Program-made: the position numbers and the translations under genes
Assembly: GCA_004296455.1 (NCBI GenBank)
Contig: AP018280.1
Coordinates: 6,622,794-6,686,793 of the forward strand
Origin: Calothrix sp. NIES-4101
Lineage (GTDB): Bacteria > Cyanobacteriota > Cyanobacteriia > Cyanobacteriales > Nostocaceae
Reading direction: 5' to 3'
Length of the DNA stretch: 64,000 nt
Part shown: piece by piece, positions 39,327 through 48,549 of the stretch
Position numbering within the stretch: position 1 is the stretch's first letter
Layout: each line of letters starts with the position of its first letter
Notes under the pieces: model-generated
Databases searched by the model: none
The model's input: only the letters and a program-made list of their open reading frames with translations
What the model was told of the DNA's origin: nothing

Positions 39327-40943
39327 CTACAAACTTCCTTCTTCCCAACTCATGGGAGAAGAATATTCAGCAAACGCCGAAACATCATCATTTGCTTCTT
39401 TACTTTCTGCATCCAATACTTTAGTCACTTTGTTGTAGATATCTTGAGCTTCTTGGGGAGAATCGCCAATACTTGTTAATCCCAATTTGCCAAATTGCGA
39501 TAAACAACCCATTAAATGAAAAACGCTGCCTGTTTCCGTTCCAGTTTCAAAATGTAAGCGGTGGTGAGCGATAATATCCATTAAATCATTGGGTAATAAT
39601 CCCTTGTATCTATCTTTTTGTAGGTTATCGGTAGCGATGTAATATTTAGCTCGCCCTTGTTGACTATAAAATAAACCCGTTGCTAGGTCATAACGACCAT
39701 TAGTTAACAGTTTTAAGGTCATAAAAGGATGGGTAGTACCTCCTTTACGGAGGTTAATTTCTATTGCTTGAATATCCCATTCCCCATTGTCTTGCTTAAC
39801 AGTAACAAAGTCTACTCCATAGCGTTCTAATGCTCCTTTTGCTGCTAAATTTTGCCCAACTTTTAACCCTAATTCCTGTAATTTTAAGCGATATTCGACA
39901 TCGGCTGGAAAGCGACAACCAAGGTAAATTTGACCGTCGGGACCACCTAAAATTTGGTCATGGGTCGATAATATTTCCACTTCTCCTGTGGGAGTAATTC
40001 GTCCTTGTACACTGGGCGATCGCTTAATTTCACCTTCGACAAATCCTTCTACTATTGCACCTAATTCGGCAATGCGACTGGAAAAGTTTTCCCAGGTTTC
40101 TTGACTGGCTTGAAAACGCATTTCGGCGAAGCTATTGAAGATAGCTGTCACTCTTTCAACATGACTACCTTGAGGTGGTGCTAAATTAGCAACAGGTCGT
40201 AAATCTAAGATGGCATTTCCTTCCCCCGAAATCCCTTCATTTAGCTTCACAACCATGCGTTTTAGGGTTGGTTGTCTTTCCCAAAGTTGGGCTGCTGCTG
40301 TGGCTAATTCGGTTGCACTCCACACTCGTTCGCTACCGTCGGGATGGGGCACTCCTGCTTCCGCAAAGATTTGTCTGCTACCGCTTTTTGTTCCCCAAAT
40401 TTGCAAATCTGGGGCTGCTGCATATAATGGCACACCTAATTTTACCGATAATTCTGCTTCTAAATCGGTTGCATTATAGCAAGCCATGAATGCTTTATTA
40501 ATTCGTACAGCGTGACGAATTCTTTCTAATAAACGGGGACGTTCTAATATTTTTTGGCTAAGGGGTTTTTGAGAGGAATCGTAGGTAGAAAGCAGTAATA
40601 AACGATTGCGGGCATGGGAAAAGGGGATACCTGGTAATAGTTGTAAGTAATAATCAATGATGCTGGGGTGTAGCGGCATTGATGTTACATAAATTAATCT
40701 TGTGCGGGGATTACGCAAGCGAATTAAAGAAAATAATAGTCTTTCTTCGTAATGTTCGCAGCCCTCAACTTTTTTGAGTTCACGCTGGTCTATACTCAGT
40801 GAAGGGATGACGACAATATCAGCATCACTATTATCAAATAGTTCGATAGTTTTCCAGCGATCGCGTAAAGTCAGTTGGAGTTGGCGAAATTCATCAAGTT
40901 GTTCGCTTGTCGCCTCTAAGTGCGAGATATTCGCGGTTTGCAT
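39327..40943 (-). CDS. PGM1-related ATP-grasp peptide ligase
   Basis: 538 residues. I recognise the family as PGM1-related peptide ligases: an N-terminal Rossmann-like part (ADIVVIPSLSIDQRELKKVE, EERLLFSLIRLRNPRTRLIY), an ATP-grasp core (GSRQIFAEAGVPHPDGSERV, RMVVKLNEGISGEGNAIL, AIVEGFVEGEIKRSPSVQ, IQAIEINLRKGGTTHP) and a C-terminal PGM1_C-like region (KYYIATDNLQKDRYKGLLPN, LHFETGTETGSVFHLMGCLS). The actinobacterial PGM1 joins an amidino acid to peptides in pheganomycin synthesis. The cyanobacterial substrate is unknown, and no precursor peptide or biosynthetic cluster is evident here. Start ATG at 40943. Confidence 0.8.
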   Translation of the reverse strand: MQTANISHLEATSEQLDEFRQLQLTLRDRWKTIELFDNSDADIVVIPSLSIDQRELKKVEGCEHYEERLLFSLIRLRNPRTRLIYVTSMPLHPSIIDYYLQLLPGIPFSHARNRLLLLSTYDSSQKPLSQKILERPRLLERIRHAVRINKAFMACYNATDLEAELSVKLGVPLYAAAPDLQIWGTKSGSRQIFAEAGVPHPDGSERVWSATELATAAAQLWERQPTLKRMVVKLNEGISGEGNAILDLRPVANLAPPQGSHVERVTAIFNSFAEMRFQASQETWENFSSRIAELGAIVEGFVEGEIKRSPSVQGRITPTGEVEILSTHDQILGGPDGQIYLGCRFPADVEYRLKLQELGLKVGQNLAAKGALERYGVDFVTVKQDNGEWDIQAIEINLRKGGTTHPFMTLKLLTNGRYDLATGLFYSQQGRAKYYIATDNLQKDRYKGLLPNDLMDIIAHHRLHFETGTETGSVFHLMGCLSQFGKLGLTSIGDSPQEAQDIYNKVTKVLDAESKEANDDVSAFAEYSSPMSWEEGSL

Positions 40944-41073
40944 CTAATTAACCCCCTGATTACGCAGTTGTTGCGCTTGTGATTTTCCTCATTGTGGGGG
41001 ATGAAAATCGTTAAATCCTCTTTTCTCCCCTTTACCCATGCACCTTTGTTGTGCAATTTTAAGCCATAACAGC

Positions 41074-42531
41074 TTACTTCCAATCTTTTCCGATACGGAT
41101 AGTAACATCAGATTCGAGTTCGCCTGTAGCCGCGACCTCAACTTGACCTAAACCCAGAGCTTTTTGCACTTGTTCCCCTAAGGAGCGATCGCCTTTTTGA
41201 ACGATAATTTGGGTATCGTGCTGTGAGTTTAACCAATCGGGGGCTGCATAGGCTTTGGCAAAACCTTTCTGCCTCAGCGCCGTCAGAACTTTTTCGGTTA
41301 CTTCTGGTTTGGCAGCAGCATTTTGAACAGCGATTTTTAGGTTCGGTAGAGGAGTCACTTTCGGTTGCATTCCCGCAATGGTGACACCAGTATAGTCATT
41401 CAGTAATTGAACTTGTCCAGTTAAGTCAATCCAATAACTGTCCGGATCAGCACTCAAACGGCTGAAAATTCCCGGTAAAATAGTCATTTGGAAATTATCG
41501 CGCTCCACAGTCGCAGAAAAATTCACAATCGCCATCATTTCTTCGATCTTCAGATTGGTATCGAAGTACTTTCGCATCACCCGAATTAATTGCGGTAATT
41601 TGGGAGCATTTGTTGGACTCGAAAGTCTCTCACGCAATGCCTTTAATAAAGCTTGCTGGCGCTGAACACGGGGTAAATCTCCGCTTTTTGCTTCCCGAAA
41701 CCGGGCAAACTCTTCTGCTTGTTCACCATTAAGATTTTGCCAGCCCTTGACTAAATTGGCAGAAACACCTTGGGAACTGTTTTGATTTTCTACCGATGCT
41801 GGCACAAATACCTCAACCCCACCCAATTGATCTACTAGCTGACGCAAGCCACTGGGAGAGATACGAATATAACGATCTATGGGAGTATTATTTAAAGTTC
41901 GGCTAATCACGCGCGCCGCCAAAACTGGACCACCTTGAGCATTGGCATCCGAAACCTTGTTCAATCCCTTTTCGGGAATGGCAATCATCGTATCTTTGGG
42001 AATTGATAGCACCCTGATAGTCGGATTCTGTGAACTTTGGGGGTCTAGACGAATTAAAAGCATTGTATCGCTTTTACCCGAAAAACTTTCCGGCGAACCA
42101 TCAATACTATTGGGTACAGGTTCAATCCCCATCACCAAAATATTCATCGGGCGAGTCAGCTTGTATTCCGCAATATTACTCCACACATCCGCAGGTAATT
42201 GGGTTTTTTCCGCCTCTTTACCTGACCATTGCAGTTCCTCATCGCTACGGTCTACTGTACTCCATAAGGGAGTCCACAGTGCCAATGCCGATACCAACAA
42301 GCCTGATAGAGTGAAGCCAACGGAAATAGTTAGTATCCAAAACAACCAGCGTGGCATCGACAAACCAAGCCGTTGGTAAAGCTGGCTGGGGATAGAACCC
42401 TCTGTACCTGAGGATTTACGGACAATATTTTCTGGATATGTTGCCATCACTACATCTGGAGATGATTCCGAATGTACTCGTACTTCTTGATCTTCCAACC
42501 AATCTTCTTGTCGTCCTACTTGTTTAACCAC
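41074..42531 (-). CDS. LytR-CpsA-Psr (LCP) family protein
   Basis: 485 residues from a GTG at 42531, chosen because GGGGAG lies six bases upstream; the ATG at 42447 and a TTG at 42549 are alternatives. A cytoplasmic N-terminus is followed by one membrane helix (WLFWILTISVGFTLSGLLVS), so the rest is periplasmic. The LCP domain (about 125-330) has SDTMLLIRLDP, VLSIPKDTMIAIP, KVSDANAQGG and EEFARFREAKSGDLPRVQRQ, with the Arg and Asp residues that hold polyprenyl phosphate. A LytR_C domain is at the C-terminus. LCP enzymes attach polyprenyl-linked glycans to peptidoglycan. Divergent from manC. Confidence 0.9.
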   Translation of the reverse strand: MVKQVGRQEDWLEDQEVRVHSESSPDVVMATYPENIVRKSSGTEGSIPSQLYQRLGLSMPRWLFWILTISVGFTLSGLLVSALALWTPLWSTVDRSDEELQWSGKEAEKTQLPADVWSNIAEYKLTRPMNILVMGIEPVPNSIDGSPESFSGKSDTMLLIRLDPQSSQNPTIRVLSIPKDTMIAIPEKGLNKVSDANAQGGPVLAARVISRTLNNTPIDRYIRISPSGLRQLVDQLGGVEVFVPASVENQNSSQGVSANLVKGWQNLNGEQAEEFARFREAKSGDLPRVQRQQALLKALRERLSSPTNAPKLPQLIRVMRKYFDTNLKIEEMMAIVNFSATVERDNFQMTILPGIFSRLSADPDSYWIDLTGQVQLLNDYTGVTIAGMQPKVTPLPNLKIAVQNAAAKPEVTEKVLTALRQKGFAKAYAAPDWLNSQHDTQIIVQKGDRSLGEQVQKALGLGQVEVAATGELESDVTIRIGKDWK

Positions 42532-42752
42532 GATTATCTCCCCACTCAACCTAAACCAATTCCTGGAATAAACCCTCTCTCGCCAGCTTTATATATAAAA
42601 GACTGATCCAAAGCAATAACTTGTCTTCTCTACAGGTCATCTTAATGCAAGCTAGAAAACTTGCCAGTGGCAGAACTAGCATTACACTGGAGAAGTTTGC
42701 TCCGTGCAACTTCTGGATAATGTTTTAAATTTATTAGATTCGGTCTCAGAAT

Positions 42753-43817
42753 ATGAGCAATGTATTTTTTCCTGTAATCCTTGCGGGCGGTAAAGGTGAG
42801 CGTTTTTGGCCCCTCAGTCGCCGCGATCGCCCGAAGCAATTTTTATGCCTAGATGGCACTGATAGAAGCCTCCTACAAGCAACTGCCGACCGATTGCTGG
42901 AATTTGCCAATGGTTGGGATAACTTGTGGGTAATTACTTCTAGCATGATTGCACAGGGGATTCGGGAACAGCTACCCGAATTGCCATCTCATAACTTACT
43001 TGTGGAGCCACAAGGAAGGGATACGGCAGCAGCTGTTGCTTGGACTAGTTTAGAAATTCAAAAGCGTTATGGAGACGATGCAATTATTGGCTTTTTCCCG
43101 GCAGACCATTGGATTGCCGACCAAAAAGTGTTTGCACGTACATTAAACGCAGCTTCCCAACTGGCAGCAACCACAGATGCGATCGTGACGTTGGGGATCA
43201 AACCGACGTTCCCTTCTACAGGCTATGGCTATATCGAGCAAGGCGAAAAGAAAGGTATCTTTAACGACTTGCCAGCTTATCATGTCAACCGCTTTACTGA
43301 AAAGCCTAACCGGGAAACGGCGGAAACTTTTCTATCTACGGGTCGTTTTAGCTGGAATAGCGGTATGTTCGTTTTCAGGGCGGGTGTTGTTCTCCAGGAA
43401 CTACGCCTTCATGCCCCGGAAATTATTGAACTCCTGGAAAAAAATGGTGCGGATATTTACCCTCAATTACCTAAGAAGAGTATAGACTACGCTCTCATGG
43501 AAAAGACAGGTCTAGCATATGTGTTGCCTGTAGAATTTGGTTGGGATGACTTGGGTGATTGGAATGCAATTGAGCGTTTGTTGAAAACGGAAGATTCTCC
43601 AAATGTGGAACTGGGGACTCATGTAGGATTAGATACAAAAGGAGCGATAGTTTACGCCTCGAATAAGGATGATGTAGTTGTTACCATCGGTATGGAGGAT
43701 GTTGTGATTGTACGCGATCGCAATGTTACCCTGATTGTGAACAAAGAACGTACCCAGGAGATTAAGGAAGTCCTCAAAACTCTCCAAAGCGATTCCCGAT
43801 TTCAAGAGTTACTGTAA
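42753..43817 (+). CDS. manC: Mannose-1-phosphate guanylyltransferase
   Basis: 354 residues, nucleotidyltransferase making GDP-mannose from mannose-1-phosphate and GTP. FPVILAGGKGERFWPLSR and RPKQFLCL form the signature; GYGYIEQG, RFTEKPNRETAETFL, WNSGMFVFRA and EFGWDDLGDWNAI are the sugar-binding parts. It lacks the C-terminal isomerase half of bifunctional AlgA/ManC enzymes, so it is monofunctional. GDP-mannose feeds surface polysaccharides, in line with the divergent LCP gene. Start ATG at 42753. Confidence 0.93.
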   Translation: MSNVFFPVILAGGKGERFWPLSRRDRPKQFLCLDGTDRSLLQATADRLLEFANGWDNLWVITSSMIAQGIREQLPELPSHNLLVEPQGRDTAAAVAWTSLEIQKRYGDDAIIGFFPADHWIADQKVFARTLNAASQLAATTDAIVTLGIKPTFPSTGYGYIEQGEKKGIFNDLPAYHVNRFTEKPNRETAETFLSTGRFSWNSGMFVFRAGVVLQELRLHAPEIIELLEKNGADIYPQLPKKSIDYALMEKTGLAYVLPVEFGWDDLGDWNAIERLLKTEDSPNVELGTHVGLDTKGAIVYASNKDDVVVTIGMEDVVIVRDRNVTLIVNKERTQEIKEVLKTLQSDSRFQELL

Positions 43818-44173
43818 TTAGTAAATATAGAGGTGCTTCTTCGGGTGGTCGAAGTTTTACTGGGTGGTGAGTTAAATCAAAGATGAGATATATCTCTGTA
43901 ATTATTGAGTAATTATTGAGTTAGTTAAGTCATCTATGTTAACTTAGCCAATTTAGAACTCTTGACAGAAGCGAAAAAACTATATATCCATTATAACTTG
44001 ACTGTAAGGGGGAGGGGAAAGGGTATAAGGGAGACAAGTATGGTGATGTGATGATGATTTCTAGGCAAAAATTCCCAAATCATCCCACAATTAGGCAATG
44101 CCATTTTTTCAGTTCCCTGAATTTTCCATTTCCCATTTCCCAGTTCCTTCTTCCTATTCCCCATCTCCAAACC
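43818..44173. other. Intergenic stretch with purine-rich run
   Basis: About 355 bases. It holds GTAAGGGGGAGGGGAAAGGG near 44003-44022 and CCCATTTCCCAGTTCC-type repeats near 44125-44165 directly before the ABC1 kinase start. No gene seen. Confidence 0.4.
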
Positions 44174-45832
44174 ATGTTCCTCACCCAAACGGTTCCTCGA
44201 CAGCGCGAAATTATTGAAGTCCTTTTCCGTAATGGTTGGGACTACATGCGAAAATTACTGACAGGTGGGAAATCAGAAGACCCTCAACTACCGACACCTG
44301 CTGTTTTAAAAAAAATTTTTATCGACTTGGGGCCAGTTTACGTTAAACTCGGTCAGCTACTCTCAACCCGTCCCGATATCCTTAGCCGTGCTTACATTGA
44401 GGAACTCTCAACACTACAGGATGAAGTTCCTCCCGTGGCTTGGACAGAAGTAGAGGTTTTGATTCGCAAGCAATTAAAACGACCTTTGGAAGAAACGTTT
44501 AAGTATTTAAATTCCGTTCCTGTTGCCGCAGGTTCTATTGCCCAAACCCATCGTGCTACCCTAGCGGATGGTCGTGAAGTTGCTCTGAAAGTACAACGTC
44601 CGGGTATTGATGTCACAATCGCTCAGGATATTGCTTTAATACAGGGTATCGCCGATTTAGTTGCCCGTACCGAATTTGGTCAGAATTACGAAATAAAATC
44701 GATCGCTGAGGAATTTTGCAAAGCTTTAGAAGCAGAATTAGATTTTACCCGTGAGGCTAGCTTCACTGACGAACTGCGGCGTAATTTGTCCCAGAGCAAA
44801 TGGTTTGATCCCCAACAAATTGCGATCGCTCAAATATACTGGGAATTAACGACACCAAAGTTAATGGTGATGGAGTGGCTGGATGGAGTACCCATTCTGT
44901 CAGCACCAATTGCTAGTGATAATAGTAGCGATACTGATGGCAAAGACCCTATTGCTGAACGTAAAGCCATCACAACTTTACTATTTCGCGCTTTTTTCCA
45001 GCAATTATATATAGACGGATTCTTCCATGCTGATCCTCATCCAGGCAACTTATTCTATCTGCAAGATGGTCGTGTTGCCCTTTTAGATTGCGGTATGGTG
45101 GGAAGACTCGATCCCCGCACTCAACAAATTTTAACTGAGATGTTGCTGGCAATTGTTGATTTAGACGCACAACGTTGTGCCCAATTAACTTTACAACTTG
45201 CAGATTCAAACCAGCCAGTCATCATGGCACGTTTGGAAAGTGACTATGACAGAATGTTACGGAAATATCACAATGTCAGTCTGACGCAAATCAACTTTTC
45301 CCAAATCATTTACGAACTTCTCCAAGTTGCCCGCAATAATAAAATTCGCCTTCCCAGTAACATGGGTTTATATGCCAAAACCATTGCGAACCTCGAAGGT
45401 GTTGCCCGTGGTTTTAACCCCGAACTCAACTTCTTTGACGAAATCAAGCCTTTATTAACGGATTTATTTCGCCGTCAGCTATTGGGTGATAGTCCTGTAC
45501 GTTCCTTGCTACGTACTGCCCTTGATCTCAAAAGTCTCTCGCTGCAATCTCCCCGTCAGATTGAGTCATTGTTAGATAGAGTCACATCAGAAACACTGCA
45601 ATGGAATATCTCTATCCGGGGATTGGATAGTTTACGCCGCACCACCGACGCTGCTGCTAATCGGCTCTCCTTTAGCATCCTCGTAGGGTCACTGATAATG
45701 GGTGCAGCAATTATTTCTAGTAATCCCAGAACGCCTGAGTTGTCCTTACTAAGTAATATCTTGTTTGCGGCAGCAAGTTTACTAAGTTTGTGGCTGATAA
45801 TTAGTATTTTGCGTTCTGGGAGGTTAAATTAA
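44174..45832 (+). CDS. ABC1/AarF/UbiB family atypical kinase
   Basis: 552 residues from the ATG at 44174; the upstream open frame from 44048 is repeat-derived and rejected. Family motifs: the KxGQ motif in VYVKLGQLLSTRPDIL, GSIAQTHRATLADGREVALK (A-rich nucleotide loop), KALEAELDFTREASF, MVMEWLDGVPI, FFHADPHPGNLFYL (catalytic HADPHPGN), and LLDCGMVGRLDP (DFG-like DCG). Two C-terminal hydrophobic segments (ILVGSLIMGAAII, ILFAAASLLSLWLIISIL) anchor it in the membrane. Homologues support quinone or tocopherol metabolism. Confidence 0.93.
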   Translation: MFLTQTVPRQREIIEVLFRNGWDYMRKLLTGGKSEDPQLPTPAVLKKIFIDLGPVYVKLGQLLSTRPDILSRAYIEELSTLQDEVPPVAWTEVEVLIRKQLKRPLEETFKYLNSVPVAAGSIAQTHRATLADGREVALKVQRPGIDVTIAQDIALIQGIADLVARTEFGQNYEIKSIAEEFCKALEAELDFTREASFTDELRRNLSQSKWFDPQQIAIAQIYWELTTPKLMVMEWLDGVPILSAPIASDNSSDTDGKDPIAERKAITTLLFRAFFQQLYIDGFFHADPHPGNLFYLQDGRVALLDCGMVGRLDPRTQQILTEMLLAIVDLDAQRCAQLTLQLADSNQPVIMARLESDYDRMLRKYHNVSLTQINFSQIIYELLQVARNNKIRLPSNMGLYAKTIANLEGVARGFNPELNFFDEIKPLLTDLFRRQLLGDSPVRSLLRTALDLKSLSLQSPRQIESLLDRVTSETLQWNISIRGLDSLRRTTDAAANRLSFSILVGSLIMGAAIISSNPRTPELSLLSNILFAAASLLSLWLIISILRSGRLN

Positions 45833-45956
45833 TCATCCCCATAAATCCGACGGGGAGATGGGGAGACGCGGGGATGATTTAGCTTAATGTTGCATGAAAT
45901 ACTAATAGTTTCAGCATCTAATTCATCCCACATTGATGTAATGCCAGAAACTAACC

Positions 45957-46071
45957 GTATCATGTTCTCATTTTCGGATATCCACTTACAATTAAAATTT
46001 CTCCGTGTCCCTGCGTCTCTAAGTCTCCGTGTCAGTCTTAATAAGAAGTATGCAACCGGACATGATATTAC
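45957..46071 (+). repeat. Dispersed repeat family A, copy 2 (MITE-like)
   Basis: The ends carry inverted TATCATGTTC / GGACATGATA. The core is CT-rich (CTCCGTGTCCCTGCGTCTCT, then GTCAGTCTTAATAAGAAGT). The right end supplies the stop codon of the GH57 gene (TTA at 46068-46070 on the plus strand). Copies at 4991 and 58434. Confidence 0.65.
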
Positions 46072-47564
46072 TTCAATAATTCTTCACCCCGCCGATACAA
46101 TTCTTTAGCATAATCTGTCCAAGTTCCCTGTCCCCAATAGCGAAAACAACTTGTTTGTAGCAAGAAGTTATATAGTAATGCTTGTTGATAATCTTCGCGC
46201 TGTGTCACTGATGCATCTTCTGCAATTAAGCGATCGTATTTAGCGTGAAACATTGCGCTCAATTTATTCATGGGTTCGAGAACGTTTTCATACCCTTTTA
46301 CCCAACTCAAATCATTCGTCCAGGATGCTCCATCGATATGAAATTGATGGTCATTATTTTTCAATTCTTGAATAGCATTGTTAACATCTGTTGGTGTTAC
46401 ACGATCTAAATTTACACGCTGCCAAATTTTATGTTGTTGTACTGCTTGTACTGTCGGATATTCTTCAGGGTTTACACCTGTGGCTTCAATTAGTTCTAAA
46501 TATTCAGTCCCATTCATCGCCACAGTACCCGCATAATTATTGCCAGAATCACGAATTTCATGATATATCCGCAAGAAATCGCGGGGAAATTCATTCATCA
46601 TTACGCCACCATTTTCACCATCAGCAATTTGTGTGACTAATGAAGGAATCTGACTATTCCCTAGTTGCTGTTTATTCCTACCTTTAGCCTCAAAATATGG
46701 CTGCATTTGAGCAACTAATTTTGTATCCGAACCTTGGGTTTTAATTAATGCTGTAATACTAATGGTTTCACCTTGAGAATTACGGGCAAATAATCGATTA
46801 GGAATATATTTTTGGTCATGATGTAAACCAGAACCATCGAAATTTTCCAACGAATGTTCTTGTACCATTAACCATTTGTAACCACATTCTTTCAAAGCTT
46901 TAATGTATTCAAAGAGAGTATCTGGATGGTTAGGTAAATGCATTTCCGGAGGTGAAAACCCTTTTACTCTTTTTAAAGCATCGTAACCAAAGATTGCCGC
47001 AAAATGGTGTTGCCAAGCTTGGATATGTAACTTGATATCGGGAATTGGTGTTGAAGGAACAACTGCATGGCTCCACATTGTTCCCAGCCATTCCACATAG
47101 GGCTGATATTGGGAATCGCAAGTTATACGCTTGAGGTTATTAATAATATCTTCACGCTGCATTTGTCGCAAACCCCAAAGCAAATTACCTGAATAGTCAA
47201 GCATAATGCGGGGATTGCAACCTTGAGAAATCAAATCGGGTATAAATTCACCAATCCGACCATAACACCAAGCGAAAACACTGGCGTTATGGTTATCCCC
47301 ATCATGGGAATTTGCAAACATATGCTGAAGATTGCTAATTAGTTCACCGTTGATACCTGCGGGAATTGTTGGTTGGTGCATATGAAGAGCGCACGCAAAG
47401 CCAGCTGTAATATTTTCTAGACTTAGATTCGTGGTGTTCAAAAATACTGGTTCATTGTGGTTTGTAACTAAAGAAATTTCGCCTTCCCAGCCACAAATAT
47501 TGGGATAATGGAAACGGGTTTCATTCAGTGTCGGAAGATTGCTGGAGAAGATAGTTGCAGTCAT
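46068..47564 (-). CDS. Glycoside hydrolase family 57 protein
   Basis: 498 residues from the ATG at 47564; a GTG at 47600 is in frame. The GH57 barrel is indicated by AGFACALHMHQPTIPAG (His motif 1), VFAWCYGRIGEF, LWGLRQMQRED, MWSHAVVPSTPIPD (motif 2), RVKGFSPPEMHLPN with Glu (motif 3, nucleophile region), and the later IADGENGGVMMNEF. Family members act on alpha-glucans (amylase, branching, 4-alpha-glucanotransferase); the exact reaction is not clear. No signal peptide. The stop codon lies inside repeat family A copy 2. Confidence 0.85.
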   Translation of the reverse strand: MTATIFSSNLPTLNETRFHYPNICGWEGEISLVTNHNEPVFLNTTNLSLENITAGFACALHMHQPTIPAGINGELISNLQHMFANSHDGDNHNASVFAWCYGRIGEFIPDLISQGCNPRIMLDYSGNLLWGLRQMQREDIINNLKRITCDSQYQPYVEWLGTMWSHAVVPSTPIPDIKLHIQAWQHHFAAIFGYDALKRVKGFSPPEMHLPNHPDTLFEYIKALKECGYKWLMVQEHSLENFDGSGLHHDQKYIPNRLFARNSQGETISITALIKTQGSDTKLVAQMQPYFEAKGRNKQQLGNSQIPSLVTQIADGENGGVMMNEFPRDFLRIYHEIRDSGNNYAGTVAMNGTEYLELIEATGVNPEEYPTVQAVQQHKIWQRVNLDRVTPTDVNNAIQELKNNDHQFHIDGASWTNDLSWVKGYENVLEPMNKLSAMFHAKYDRLIAEDASVTQREDYQQALLYNFLLQTSCFRYWGQGTWTDYAKELYRRGEELLK

Positions 47565-47892
47565 GAATATAATCTCTGACGGTCTGAAATTTATTTTCAC
47601 CCATGATTTCGGTTACATCAGTAAGTCTCTAAATAAATTAATACTCCGCTTACATCCATGACTCAATTCTGGGACAACTATAATTCTTAACTGATTCTCA
47701 GCCAAACTTCAGGTTGACCAATTTTAATAACAACTAAGCACCCATGATTGAGAATACAAGACTGTGAATGAAAAACTATGAATGAAAAAGACTTATAAAA
47801 TTAGCTTTTTCATCTTTTTCGACAGGATATTTATTTGGCGACGTTGTACTAGCTGCCCGATCGCAGTGAATTGTTACATAATGTAAATATAA
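47565..47892. other. Divergent intergenic region
   Basis: About 330 bases between GH57 (minus) and msrB (plus). It must hold both promoters. No distinct operator seen. Confidence 0.4.
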
Positions 47893-48396
47893 ATGAGAAC
47901 TAGGCGATACTTTTTGCAAGCGAGTGGAGCAATGTTTTTGATTACCTTGCCAGCTTGCTATCCAACTCGGAGGAAAACAACCATGACAGCATCAAAAGAT
48001 CAATATGAAGTCACTAAAACAGAACAAGAGTGGCAAGCAACTTTAACACCTGAGCAATTCCGTGTTTTGCGTAAACATGGTACCGAACGGGCAGGTACAA
48101 GTCCCTTGGATAAAGAATATGGAGAAGGTACTTACTATTGTTCTGGATGTGGACAAGCGCTTTTCACTTCTGATACAAAGTTTAATAGTGGTACAGGATG
48201 GCCCAGCTTTTTTGCGCCAATTGAAGGTGCGATCGCAACTACAGTTGACAAATCCTTGTTCATGACGCGAGTTGAAGTACATTGTAGTCGTTGTGGGGGA
48301 CACTTAGGACATGTCTTTGGTGATGGTCCTAAACCAACGGGGCAACGCTATTGTATGAATGGAGTGTCGTTAAATTTCGTCAAAAAAAGCGATTAG
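47893..48396 (+). CDS. msrB: Exported methionine-R-sulfoxide reductase
   Basis: 167 residues. MsrB reduces R-methionine sulfoxide in proteins. Two CxxC zinc motifs (YCSGCGQ and HCSRCGG), SGTGWPSF, VEVHCSRCGGHLGHVF and RYCMNGVSLNF with the catalytic Cys are all present. The N-terminus is MRTRRYFLQASGAMFLITLP followed by AC: a twin-arginine-like signal (TRRYFLQ) plus a lipobox (LPAC), so the protein is probably exported folded and lipid-anchored. An internal ATG at 47983 (MTASKDQ) would give a cytoplasmic form. Confidence 0.92.
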   Translation: MRTRRYFLQASGAMFLITLPACYPTRRKTTMTASKDQYEVTKTEQEWQATLTPEQFRVLRKHGTERAGTSPLDKEYGEGTYYCSGCGQALFTSDTKFNSGTGWPSFFAPIEGAIATTVDKSLFMTRVEVHCSRCGGHLGHVFGDGPKPTGQRYCMNGVSLNFVKKSD

Positions 48397-48410
48397 TTTT
48401 TAGTATTTAT

Positions 48411-48431
48411 CCCACGACTAATAGTCGTGGG
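48411..48431 (+). terminator. Stem-loop after msrB
   Basis: CCCACGACTA and TAGTCGTGGG form a 21-base near-perfect palindrome, 15 bases after the msrB stop, followed by TTGGATTCTTT. The T-tract is weak. Confidence 0.6.
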
Positions 48432-48549
48432 TTGGATTCTTTGACAGTAGCGATGAGCAATTCGGAATCAGGAAATGATAGAGCCTAACGCGGTGATTAG
48501 TTTTTATGTACCAAAATCATCCCGTCATTATGCAAAACCTGATTGCCAA

